Below are positions 54,501-64,000 of a stretch of DNA of 64,000 nucleotides, in pieces. The position numbers and the translations under genes were made by a program. Source of the stretch: Eukaryota sp. TZLM1-RC (Eukaryota; Metamonada: BaSk clade); NCBI GenBank assembly GCA_040285825.1, contig JAUPSS010000002.1, forward strand, positions 3,410,001-3,474,000, given 5' to 3'. Position 1 is the stretch's first letter. The number at the start of each line of letters is the position of its first letter. Below the pieces are notes generated by a model. It worked only from the letters and a program-made list of their open reading frames with translations. It had not been told where the DNA came from and made no database searches.

Positions 54501-55498
54501 TGAAAAATTACCGCCACAAATTTGGACCAAATGTTTTCCTCAATCAATTCAAGAAATTCCAAACCGATCTCTATTTAATTTACAGTTTTGCTGTAAAAAG
54601 CTTCAACAAAAATTGTCAAAGATTTTTGAAAGCTTGGATTTTGATGTTAGACTTGGCTTGGCCAAGAAAAAGAATCCCGCTTTTGCAAATCTTTTTACAA
54701 GATATGTGTGACAGTACTTCTTCTGCCTTAGTAACAACAATTCCGCAAGTATATGGTACTCTCTTATCCGATTCTGCTTGGACTCTGAATATGAGATTTC
54801 GTTCCTTTATCTGGCCTGATAATTTACCTCATAATTTAATTTGTAAATGTTCTCGAGAAATTACAACTACTCATTTGTTAAATTGTAAACATTTTATTAC
54901 TTTTAGAAGCAAGGTTCATGATGCTGTAAGAGACCAGTTATATTGTATGTGTAAATCTCATAGAATTGAATCCTTCTTGGAACCTCTGTTGTCAAATCTG
55001 TTTGATGCTGAAAATGATTTTCATAAGAATAATAGAGGTGATGTCATATTACCTGGATTAGATGGAAGCTTTATTTTATTGGATGTAATGTCTGTTGATC
55101 CTTGTAATGCCTCAAATGAAAGGCTTGTTAATTCTGAAATTCATAATCCCCTTTCAAATGCTGAAAATTTTAAATTCAAAAAAATACAATGAACCTTTGT
55201 CCAAATTGGCCAGTCTACAGCATGCAAAATACAATTTGTATCCATTTGTATTTTCCCTTTTGGTTCACTTGCACCAACTGCTTTACGTTTTTTGGATGAT
55301 TTTGAAATGATTGTAAAGAGAAGAACTGGCAGAAATTTCAACAGATTGTTTTGGCAAAATAGAATTGTGTTTTCTATTTTTAAGGGGATGTTGAAGATGG
55401 TTTCTGATGCTTTGCTTTCTCTTGGATCTCACTATGAGAGAGTTGCATCTAGTGTTTTTGTTTTGGGAGAGATGGATTTTTTAGATGTTGATTTATAG
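51514..55498 (+). pseudogene. Family A polyprotein with duplicated thumb, many run-length breaks
   Basis: ATG at 51514 gives MPLADSDSDTDW. The knuckle (CSICGISGHNSRTC) is open to about 52176. A lost A near 52106 then shifts the ribbon. The pre-RT and RT are in 52086-52976 with compensating changes near 52365-52540. RT motifs A/B are shifted near 52966, 52997, 53068 and 53193, and YMDD restarts at 53246 through two thumb copies (to 54061, 54067-54711). Zinc finger and RLE lie in 54482-55192 and the C-terminus in 55292-55498. Nearly every break is one extra or missing base in an A, T or G run. All domains are otherwise present, including CKCS...HLLNC and RGDVILPG. Confidence 0.85.
53390..54599 (+). 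repeat. Two-unit tandem duplication of the 605-bp thumb segment
   Basis: Units start with AACGATTC at 53390 and 53995 (spacing 605) and the second passes normally into AAAAAGCTTC. The junction is a seven-A run, so the frame shifts by one base between the copies. The breakpoints are those of the array at 26383-30718. Confidence 0.93.
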
Positions 55499-55531
55499 GT
55501 TTAGAATAAAATTAATTTTTTTTAAAAAAAA

Positions 55532-57933
55532 ATGCTCGAAATTCATCTCAAAAAAATTTTCATTCAAAAACTGATCATTGTACCAGAAACAACACAGAAA
55601 AATCACCATTACGTTCCTTGCGTTCTGTTGCGCGTTCTATTAACAACCCCGTTTCTCGAAATTTGTTTTCTCCAGCTGAAACTGCAAAAAGTCAAAAGTC
55701 TATTTCTACTTTTAACTCAAAAATTGATAAAATTGAAAGAACTGAAAATATGAAACCACTGCCATTAAAAGGTTCTAAAAAGTGTTCGATTTGTGGTATC
55801 AGTGGTCATAATTCGAGAACGTGCCCTGAGAAGCAAAAAAGAGAATTTGAATTAAAATCTGCTCAACAAATTCTCAAATGTTCTGTTCCAGCTGTTGCCG
55901 TTGTGAAAGGTGCTGACAATGATGTTTCTGACGATCAACAGTTAAATGCTTCTAGTGTTTCCTCTTCTTCCTCTTCTGAAAACAGTAATTTTTGTTGTCC
56001 ATTTTGCAAAAAGATGTTGCAGATTCACGAAATGGTCGAAAACTTCTGTTTTGTACGCATTGTGAAGCCGTTGATACCGTAAGACCCCCGATCCGGATCC
56101 CAGTAGAAATAAGTCCCGCCAGCACAATCCCCTTCTCAATGGAAATGAGAAATTTTACTTCTGAATTGAAGAATAATAAGTGGAATATTTCATCCTTCTG
56201 GAAATATTTTGCTAGAAAAACAAAATTGTTTTAAGAAAAAATTTGGAAATAGAAAAATTGTAAAATCAAAAATTTGCCGAAAATTGTGCTTACGTGGTCG
56301 TTATGGTGCCGCAAAGCAGTCTTTGTTTTCCTCTTCTTTGGCTGATGTAAACTCTGATACCCTTGAAAAACTCCAAAAGTTGCATCCTCAAGAAAATTTC
56401 AAGTGCAGCAAGCCTGAAGTGTGTCCTTTTTGGATTGAAAATCCTATTACTGCAATTGAGGTTCTTAAAGCTATTCAAAAAAATTACCTAAGGGGAAAGC
56501 AGCAGGCCCATCTGGAATTTCTTTTGATCTCTTAAAAATAGCGTGTTCCAGTGCTCCCGAAATTGCTGATGATCTAGCCCACTATTTTCAACAATTAATT
56601 GTTTTGAAAATAAATCCTCCATTTGAATTGCTCGCAGCACGTCTGATTGCTTTAGTAAAGCCTGGAAACGGAATCAAACCTGATGGAATACGCCCAATTG
56701 CTGTTGGTGAATCTCTTTCTCGTTTGCTGGCATCAATTGTCTTCGATCGTGTCAAAGACAAAGCTTCTACTTTTTTAAATCCTCATCAATTTGGAATCAA
56801 AACAATTGATGGTGCTTCTGTTGCTGCTATTGCCTCTGATACCGTTTTTAATGCAGAGGAAAATAATTTTATTTTTAATCTCGACTTTAAAAATGCTTTT
56901 AATTCTGTAAAGCGAGAAGCAATTTTTGAAGTTATTAAATCTGATTTTCCTGAGCTATCGAGTTTTTTCTACCATTTTTATGGGAAAGAATCAGATTTAA
57001 TTTTTAATTCATTTGGTCTTAAATCATTTTCTGGAGTGAAGCAGGGAGATCCTTTAGGCCCATTATTGTTTTGTTTAGCTATTCACAAAACTTAAATTAA
57101 GCAAAAATACCCTTCTATAAAAATAGTTGCTTATATGGATGATATATCCTTGATTGGTTCATTTGATTTACTAGAATTGGTTGCTCAAGAAATTGCCGAT
57201 TCATATGAAAATATTGGGCTTCATCTTAATGCCAGTAAATGCCTTCTGATTGGCTCTTCTGCTCAAGACCTCGTGATAAACGATTCTATTGTCCCTTTTA
57301 CTAATTATAGTAGTGATGCTTTTAAGTTCCTTGGTTGTGGGTTAGGAAATGTGCCTCAAATTCAGAATGAATTGCAAGTTATTTTGGAAAAAATGAAAAT
57401 TGAACTTGATTCAATTTCTTCTTTAGATATAGAAAAGCATATTAAATTTTTTATGCTTAAAATTTGCTACACTGGGAGAATAACCCACATTTTGAGATCT
57501 TGTGCTTCTTCCATAGCATTAGATTTTTTGTCGTTCTTTTAATTCATTGAGAACAGAATTTTTGCTGATTTATTGGATGTAGAACCAGGAATGTTGAAAA
57601 GCCATTTATTTTCTTCAGCAAATTTGGGGGTATTGGATTTACTAAATCTTCAATTTTGTGTCAATCAGCATTCTTGGGTGGTGGCAAAAATTTTATTTAT
57701 GAATTTTCTCGTAGATTTCCTGATGATTCTCATCTGTTAGTCCCCAATTGTAGTCCCTATTTGTATGAGTTATCTTGTGAACTTGAAAAATTACCGCCAC
57801 AAATTTGGACCAAATGTTTTCCTCAATCAATTCAAGAAATTCCAAACCGATCTCTATTTAATTTACAGTTTTGCTGTAAAAAGCTTCAACAAAAATTGTC
57901 AAAGATTTTTGAAAGCTTGGATTTTGATGTTAG
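55532..57933 (+). pseudogene. Family A copy lacking start, ending in a join to C
   Basis: It begins inside the N-terminal coding region (CTCGAAATTCATCTC, from ARNSSQKN), so the leader and start codon are missing. It has the knuckle, ribbon, RT (FNLDFKNAFNSV, GVKQGDPLGP), a TAA caused by a 6-nt loss near 57090, YMDD at 57135, and thumb frames to 57933. It shares that loss and a T loss near 57560 with the A at 14513-18003. At 57933 the thumb (ESLDFDV) switches to family C sequence (CAKVLSQLLG). The YFLGCGLGN change for GCWLGN is private. Confidence 0.82.
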
Positions 57934-59218
57934 TTGTGCAAAAGTTCTGTCTCAATTACTGGGATGTAAAATGTTTCAAATTCCAGATCATGCTTACCTT
58001 AGTCCACAATATGGTGGTTTAGGGTGGACGAAGGCTTCTATTCTTACCTCGTGTGCTTTTGTTGGTGGATGCAGAAATGCAATCTTTGAGTTCTCCGAAA
58101 GATTTGCAGATTGGGAAGATTTATTGATGACAACGCAAAGTTCCACTGTTTTTGCATTAAATGAAGAAATTTCAAGAATTGATGTAGAAAAATGGGGTCG
58201 ATGTTTTCCCCAATCATTCAATGGCAATATTCCAGAAAAAAATGTTTTAAATTTGAAGTACACTCTTCGAACATTACAGAAAAGATTGACTGGAATGTAT
58301 GAAACAGATCTTTATAATAATATTTGCAGCTCGGCTGTTTTAAATCAAGATCTTCACTCATTGTTATTGGAAAGGGTGTTTGTGAAAACAAGGTGTCAGA
58401 TTCTTCACTTTTGTAACCATTGTACCACGAAGATTTGGATTGTGTGCTACTAATGAAGCATTTGTAACAAAATGAGATTATATTTGAACATCCCCATTAA
58501 CCAATTATTATCAAAAGAAAAATGTATTTGTTCGAATTCACCTCAACTCACTTTGCGCCATGCTCTAAATTGCTCTAAATTAATAACTTATCGTTCTTCA
58601 TTACATGATGCTGTTAGAGACACTGTTTTCAATATGGCACAAACTGCAAGGATATCGTGTATCAAAGAGCCCCTGCTGAAGGAAACACTTTCTCTGAATA
58701 ATTTTGGTTCTGATGATAGAGGTGATGTATACTGTGATTGGATTGATAATTCTGAAGCTATTGTTGACTTTGTCTCATGTAATGTTGCAAACGATACTTT
58801 GGTTCACAGAAGAAAACTTAATCCTGTGGCTGCTCTGGATTTAAAGCAAAAGAAAAACATAGAAAATATGATAAAGAAATTGAAGATGCAGATATCGATA
58901 GAAATACACAGCTGGTTTTTATTGCTTTCCCATTTTCGATAAATGGAAGATTATCAGTTGAAGCAGAAACTTTTTTGGATGACTTCCAAAAAATGGTGAA
59001 AGAAAAAACAATGAAAAGATTTGATATTTTTTTATGGCGTTCACGGATTCAATTTGCCATTATTAATAGACTACCGCGGTTTTTCAATCGAATTAGAGAA
59101 GCTTTAGCTAGACAGCAAGCAAATCAAGATTTTGTAGAGGAAATCTTGGTTTAATGATAGTCGTCCCATTAGTTATGAATTAATTTAATCAAGTGTGCAA
59201 ATTCAATAAATTAATATT
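57934..59218 (+). pseudogene. Family C thumb to 3' end, joined to A
   Basis: It encodes KVLSQLLGCKMFQIP, the C thumb, the zinc finger CIC...HALNC, the RLE (DDRGDVYCDW, AIVDFVSC) and the C-terminus to FVEEILV (stop about 59154) with the 3' UTR. One-base losses near 58372, 58411 and 58470 and near 58840 break the frame. Frame 57656-58453 fuses the A thumb to the C thumb without a stop. The join occurs at equivalent positions of the two proteins, as homologous or template-switch recombination would give. Confidence 0.83.
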
Positions 59219-59258
59219 TAAAAACATCTGCAAATCAAGATTTTGTAGAGGAAATCTT
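59219..59258 (+). other. Short unexplained stretch with duplicated C codons
   Basis: After the C 3' end there are about 16 unassigned bases, then GCAAATCAAGATTTTGTAG and AGGAAATC, a repeat of C codons ANQDFVEEI from 59119-59145. It then meets the A tail. It may be a second, severely truncated C copy or a filler made during insertion. Confidence 0.55.
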
Positions 59259-59938
59259 TTTTTTAAAATTTAATTTTATTCTAAACCTATAAATCAACAT
59301 CTAAAAAATCCATCTCTCCCAAAACAAAAACACTAGATGCAACTCTCTCATAGTGAGATCCAAGAGAAAGCAAAGCATCAGAAACCATCTTCAACATCCC
59401 CTTAAAAATAGAAAACACAATTCTATTTTGCCAAAACAATCTGTTGAAATTTCTGCCAGTTCTTCTCTTTACAATCATTTCAAAATCATCCAAAAAACGT
59501 AAAGCAGCTGGTGCAAGTGAACCAAAAAGGGAAAATACAAATGGATACAAATTGTATTTTGCATGCTGTAGACTGGCCAATTTGGACAAAGGTTCATTGT
59601 ATTTTTTGAATTTAAAATTTTCAGCATTTGAAAGGGGATTATGAATTTCAGAATTAACAACCCTTTCATTTGAGGCATTACAAGGATCAACAGACATTAC
59701 ATCCAATAAAATGAAGCTTCCATCTAATCCAGGTAATATGACATCACCTCTATTATTCTTATGAAAATCATTTTCAGCATCAAACAGATTTGACAACAAA
59801 GGTTCCAAGAAGGATTCAATTCTATGAGATCTACACATACAATATAACTGGTCTCTTACAGCATCATGAACCTTGCTTCTAAAAGTAATAAAATGTTTAC
59901 AATTTAACAAATGAGTAGTTGTAATTTCTCGAGAACAT
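59259..59938 (-). pseudogene. Family A zinc-finger/endonuclease 3' part
   Basis: Frame 59287-59910 is open from LLNCKHFITFRS through RGDVILPG and LLDVMSVDP to FLDVDL. It shares CMCRSHRIES, ERVVNSE and APAALRF with the A piece at 7013-8605 and so belongs to that sublineage. Its 5' end at the CTCGAGAACAT codons is where D inserted. F sequence, not more A, follows on the far side. Confidence 0.8.
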
Positions 59939-60828
59939 AATATTAATTTTTATTCAACAACAAATATGGAATACACAATTAAAACTCCACATCCTCAAAA
60001 CCTGCCTCCCCTACATCAAAACAATTAATCGCTAAAGATTCAGAAAATTTCCCAACAGAAGATAGTGAATCAGAAATTAGTGTTACCATTCCCTTAAAAA
60101 TAGAAAATACAATCCTGTTTTGCCAGTAAACACGATTGAAAATTCTTCCAGTTCTTTCCTTTACAACTACAACAAAATCCTCAAGGAAAGCCATAGCAGC
60201 CTTACCTAGAGATCCAAGCAAAGAAAAAACAAATGGACATAAATTATATTGGGCATGAGAATTTTCATTAACCGAGGAAATGGGTTTCGCATATTTAGCA
60301 ATTTTATATTTTTCGCCTGCAAGAAGAGGATTATTTACATCCGAGTTAATGAAATGTTCGTTAGAGGAATTACAAGGGTCAATAGACATGGCGTCCAAAA
60401 TAGTAAAACTACCATTTAAACCAGGAACAACTAGATCACCTCTAGTCAGACCCATAGAAGCTCTGTTGTAACGCGTACTATCAATATTGGGATCATCAAG
60501 AATTAATTTTGATAACAGCGGTTCTAAAAAGGAATCTACACGATATGATTTGCACATTACATAAATTTGGTCCCTGACGTTATTATGCACTTTGCTTCTA
60601 AACGTAATGAAATGTTTACAGTTCAAAAGATGAGTAAACAAAAGAGGTTTACCACATTTACAAGTTAAATGATTGGGCAAATTGTTTGGCCACAGAAAAC
60701 AACGAAAACGCATGTTTAGAAGCCATTCATTGTCTTTTAACAAAAGTCCATAAACAGAGGGAACTTGAGTTACTAAAGCAGCAGCAGAACTATCACGAAT
60801 ATCCTTTAAAAAATTACCGAAAGCATTC
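59939..60828 (-). mobile_element. 5'-truncated family D insertion in A with 11-bp TSD
   Basis: CTCGAGAACAT flanks it at 59928-59938 and 60829-60839. The frame from about 60828 to 59979 is fully open: NAFGNFLKDIRD, CKCG...HLLNC, RLE (RGDLVVPG, ILDAMSIDP) and FEDVEF. This D 3' piece is undamaged. Its 5' truncation point (the NPAFGNF codons) is close to that of the D at 44352. Confidence 0.9.
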
Positions 60829-60839
60829 CTCGAGAACAT

Positions 60840-63800
60840 TAAATTTAATTTTAATTTATTTTCAAAACCACAGTCTAAAAGTCAATATCTTCAAAACAAG
60901 CTTCCACACCATCAAACCTTACAGCAGCAATGTTTTCATAATGTGCACTGACAGACATTAAAGCTTTCGAAATCATTTTAGGAATTGATTTGAAAATAGT
61001 AAAAACAATACGATTTAGCCACAAGCGACAATCAAAACGCTTATTCATTCTTTTTTTCACAAGATTTTCAAAATCATCAATAAAATTCAAAGCAGTTTTT
61101 CCAAGACGACCATACAACGATATAGCAAATGGGCAAATTTGGTAATCTACATGGCGAACATGTTTCAATTCTTTTAAAGGATTTGCATACTTTTTCCGTT
61201 TGTACAATTCGGAGTCATCAAGGGGGATACTTCGGATTGAGCATTTTTCAAGGCATTTTTCTTGCAAACATCCACTGTTACGACATCAACAACATTCATG
61301 ACATCATCAAACGAGGGCACAACAACATCAGCACGTCGTTTTCCATATTCTGAATCTCTTACGCTTTCATTTATATCAAGAGACCTCAACAAAGGTTCTA
61401 CAAAAGATTCAATATGATAGGAATTACACATTGCATGGATTTGATCTCTAACTGCATCATGCAACGTAGAACGATAGGAAATATATCTATTACAATTAAA
61501 TAAATGTGATAATGTCAAACCAGCTCCACATTTACAAAAACAAATCATTGGGCAAATTACAAGGCCATAAATAACAACGCATTCTCATAGCAGTGGTCCA
61601 TTGGTCGTCATTCAAAAATAGACCATAAATCTGGGGAATTTGATTTATCAAAACTGCAGATGAACTGTCCTTCAAATCAATCAAAAATTGGCAAAAGCAG
61701 GATTTTCTTTCTTAGCCGTGCTAAGTCGAACAATAAAATCCTTGCTTTCAAAATTTTCAAAAGATGTCGTTGGAGCTTTTTCAACGCAAATTTTAATGAA
61801 TATAAACTTCTGTCTGGAATTTCTTGAATGGATATGGGGAAACATGATTGCCATAAGTCGGGAGATAAACTGGAAATTTCTTGTCTTAAGTTATCCAGGA
61901 ATATGCTATTTGTATTTTCAAGAAGATTTTCGGCAAAGGATATCTTCTAGAGAATTCAAATACAAAATTTTTCCACCACCAATAAATGCAGCTTTGGTCA
62001 AATATTTTGATGAATTGAATCCAACACCGCCAAGTTGAACATCAGAAAAAATATGATTTTTCAAAATTGATGGATCAACAGACATTAAATAAGCCAAAAA
62101 TTGGGTACGTATTTTGTTAAATTGTCTACAAAAATTGTAAGTTAGGGATGGAGGTAATGATCGCAGTAAATGAGTAATTTTTCCAGCATAACAAATTTTC
62201 AAAAGAAAAAACTTAAGACGTTTTTCCAATTCAAGAGTCTTTATGACTTCTAGCTCTTTTTTAATTGAATTTAAATAATTTTCAAGACTGTCAAGTGTCT
62301 TTTCGGCGGAACCTAAATAGCAACCCAGAAAGCAGAAACTAGTTGAAGTATAATCAATATATGGAACTTCGAGGGAATTAATTATTGACTTAACATTTTT
62401 TCTAGAAATACAAAAACATTTTTGAACATTCAAATCAAGACCTATGGATTGGTATAATGTAGCAGCTTCATTAGCAACCCTATTAATTGTACTTTCTGGA
62501 CCAATACAAGAAATGTCATCCATGTAAGCTACCACTTGAAGGTCAGAATTTTTCTTCTTTTAATTTTTTTCAAAATTGGGTGAATTGCAAGACAAAAAAA
62601 GAAAGGACCTAAAGGGTCTCCTTGTTTAACTCCTGATAAAGAATCCAAATTAAAAGAATTAAAAATTAAATCAGATGAATTACCATAAAACCTATAAAAA
62701 AAGGTTTCGAGTTCAGGAAAATTTGATTTGATTTCTTTCCAAATTGAATCTCTTTTCACTGAATTGAAAGCATTTTTGAAATCAAGATTAAAAATGCAAC
62801 TATTTTCGTGATAATTGAAAAACAGATCAGATGTCAAAGCTGCAACTGAAGCTCCATCTATAGTTTTGATTCCATATTGGAATGGAGAAAAGTATTCTTT
62901 AGCTTTTGTTGAAACTCGATTAAAAATTACTGAAGACATCAAGCGATAAATGGCTTCACCAATGGCAATTGGGCGAACTTTTCCATTAGGTTTAGTTAAA
63001 GCCACTAACCGTGATGCACTTAATTCTTTGGGTGGAACAATTTTCATTGTCAAAACATCTTGAAAAAAGGAACATAAATCTTTAATAATAAAGGCATTTT
63101 GGCGGCACACAGATTTCAGCATATCAAAAGTAATTCCAGATGGACCTGGAGCTTTTCCAGATGGAAGACGGAAAATGGCAGTTTCAACTTCTTTTTCAGA
63201 AAGTGGATTTTGTTTCCAAAATTGTGAAGCAGATGGTTTATCCAAATGAAGAAATTCAGCTGGATGCAGATCCACTAATTGATTTACAGTTTCATCAGTC
63301 ACAGGAGCAAGATCAGATGAGAACAGAGCGTTTTTCCCTGAACCATATCTCCCACGTAGCAAAAATTTTCGTACAGTCTTATTCTTGGGTTGTTTCTTTG
63401 GAGTGAAAGCCTTTTGGGGACGAGAACCTGATTTTTGTTCAAGGAAGAATTTCCAAATAGAAAATATATCCCATTCTCCTTTTTTCAAAGCAAGACTGAA
63501 TGTTCTAAACGCAACAGAAAAGGGAATGGAAGCCTTGGGACTGAGAATATTCGGAATCTTACATGGAGGCCGTAATGTATCAAGCGAGGAGCAAACATGG
63601 CATACATATAAATTATTTTTTTAAAATATATCTTTCAGCTTTTTCATTACAAATAGCACAATTATCAATTTGACTTGCTTCAAGGGGAATATCTAACATC
63701 ACTGCATCATTGTCTTCTGCAGTGCACTCATCTTTGGGAGGTAAATTAAATTCTAAATTATTTAATTCAGCGGCAGCGGCGGTTACAGAATAAGAAATAG

Positions 63801-64000
63801 ATGGATTTTGATAATTTTCACATTTTTTAGAATTCTTTTTATGACCAACTTTATGACAGGATGAGCAACGGGGAACATTTTTTGAGAGTTTAGTGTTTTT
63901 TGTGGCACGCTGATCATTTTTTGAATTTGAAATTTTTTGAGAAAAATTTCGAGCATAGCTTGGAGGGTGGGGAGAGTGGAGGAGTGAAGGGGATGAGCTT
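60840..64000 (-). mobile_element. Near full-length family F element, 5' end beyond window
   Basis: The 3' UTR with AATAAA starts at 60840 next to the CTCGAGAACAT repeat. The element extends to the window edge, where the serine-rich N-terminus shared with A and D (SYARN, HSP) is being read. About 3.2 kb is visible, so only the start codon and leader are missing. It is the only F copy here with RT and zinc-knuckle regions. Confidence 0.88.
60875..64000 (-). pseudogene. Family F polyprotein, several frameshifts
   Basis: From the 5' side it has YARNFSQK, a CSSCHKVGHKKNSKKC knuckle (one residue longer spacing than in A), a CAIC...CHVC ribbon, and LALKKGEWD...IWKFF. RT is open at 63488-62529 with SGKAPGPSG, FNLDFKNAFNSV and GVKQGDPLGP. 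A shift near 62555 precedes AYMDDISCIG and the thumb (62535-61918). Shifts near 61960-61540 damage the thumb end. The zinc finger CKCG...HLFNC and RLE (GKRRADVVVPS, VVDVVTVDV) are in 61548-61174, and a one-base loss in a C-run near 61224 puts the C-terminus (61267-60875, FEDIDF) in another frame. That last loss is shared with the F at 5911-6641. Confidence 0.83.

Larger units (their letters stand above)
51427..55531 (+). mobile_element. Family A element, both ends, with internal 605-bp duplication
   Basis: It starts at the CTCCCTCCCTTAGTC leader and ends with an AATAAA tail plus A-run, about 4.1 kb, which is 605 bp longer than the intact A. The extra length is a second copy of the thumb segment (53390-54599) with the same breakpoints as the seven-unit array. 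The 3' tail abuts another A copy at 55532 in the same orientation. No TSD was found. Confidence 0.88.

Noticed and set aside
1-64000. R2-like insertion in 28S rRNA genes or another fixed host target.
   Set aside because: No rRNA-like sequence flanks any copy. The TSDs differ in sequence and length (6-14 bp) and lie in other elements.
1-64000. LTR retrotransposons or endogenous viruses.
   Set aside because: No LTR pairs, protease, integrase or RNase H motifs were seen. The RT motifs and C-terminal zinc finger plus RLE fit non-LTR elements.
1-64000. Bacterial retron, group II intron or diversity-generating RT system.
   Set aside because: The single-ORF layout with CCHC knuckle and RLE, AATAAA and A-run tails and TSDs are typical of eukaryotic LINE-type elements. 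No ribosome-binding sites or operons were seen.
1-64000. tRNA, snRNA or other RNA genes and simple telomeric repeats.
   Set aside because: I saw no cloverleaf-like A/B box pairs, no G-rich telomere-type repeats and no other structured RNA candidate in the gaps. A proper tRNAscan or Rfam search was not possible.

Overview
The window reads as one continuous cluster of eukaryotic non-LTR retrotransposons (LINE-like) inserted into one another. I found no host gene, rRNA, tRNA, LTR element, CRISPR array or bacterial operon. All recognisable coding sequence comes from one superfamily. It has a single long ORF with a serine-rich N-terminus, a CX2CX4HX4C zinc knuckle, a CX2C...CX2C zinc ribbon, a reverse transcriptase (RT) with a YMDD box, a thumb/linker region, a CX1C...HX3C zinc finger and a C-terminal restriction-like endonuclease (RLE) with E...R(G/A)D...D residues. 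This is the R2/CRE/R4-like layout rather than the APE/L1 layout. The DNA is AT-rich, the standard code fits, no introns are needed, and AATAAA lies just before most element 3' ends. This suggests an AT-rich eukaryote, perhaps a protist, but I cannot name the host.

I separate eight families by protein sequence and termini (local labels). A ends FLDVDL, B ends CLEDIEF, C ends FVEEILV, D ends FEDVEF, E is truncated here, and F ends FEDIDF or FEDIGF. G is seen only as an N-terminus and H only as a C-terminal half. One copy of A (20657-24139, minus) has a complete uninterrupted 1122-codon gene and is the only plausible autonomous element in the window. The others are 5'-truncated, frameshifted, chimeric or interrupted.

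Layout. 1-17196: a large inverted duplication. The left arm is 1-5383 and the right arm 8341-17196. Both carry E, a D fragment and A, and a full-length D (10081-13498) was inserted only into the right arm. The spacer 5384-8340 holds the E N-terminus, C split by an F insertion, and an A fragment. 18004-25494: chimeric C/A sequence, then B inserted in A, then the intact A inserted in B. 25495-32093: an A copy whose 605/606-bp thumb-coding segment is tandemly repeated seven times, with two C insertions. 32094-41039: a second inverted duplication (about 33594-36015 against 37180-39672) built from A, B and F, with the G N-terminus in its spacer. 41040-46265: a C element inserted in A and itself hit twice by D. 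46266-51426: A, F, and an H remnant interrupted by A and D. 51427-59258: two A copies head to tail, the first with a two-unit version of the 605-bp duplication, then an A-C chimera. 59259-64000: A interrupted by D, then a nearly full-length F running off the window.

Many insertions keep target-site duplications (TSDs) of 6-14 bp, as expected from target-primed reverse transcription, so the order of events can be read. Insertions, inverted duplications and recombination between copies appear to have built the whole region. Many frame breaks are homopolymer-length changes, so some may be consensus errors in a hard-to-assemble repeat rather than real decay.
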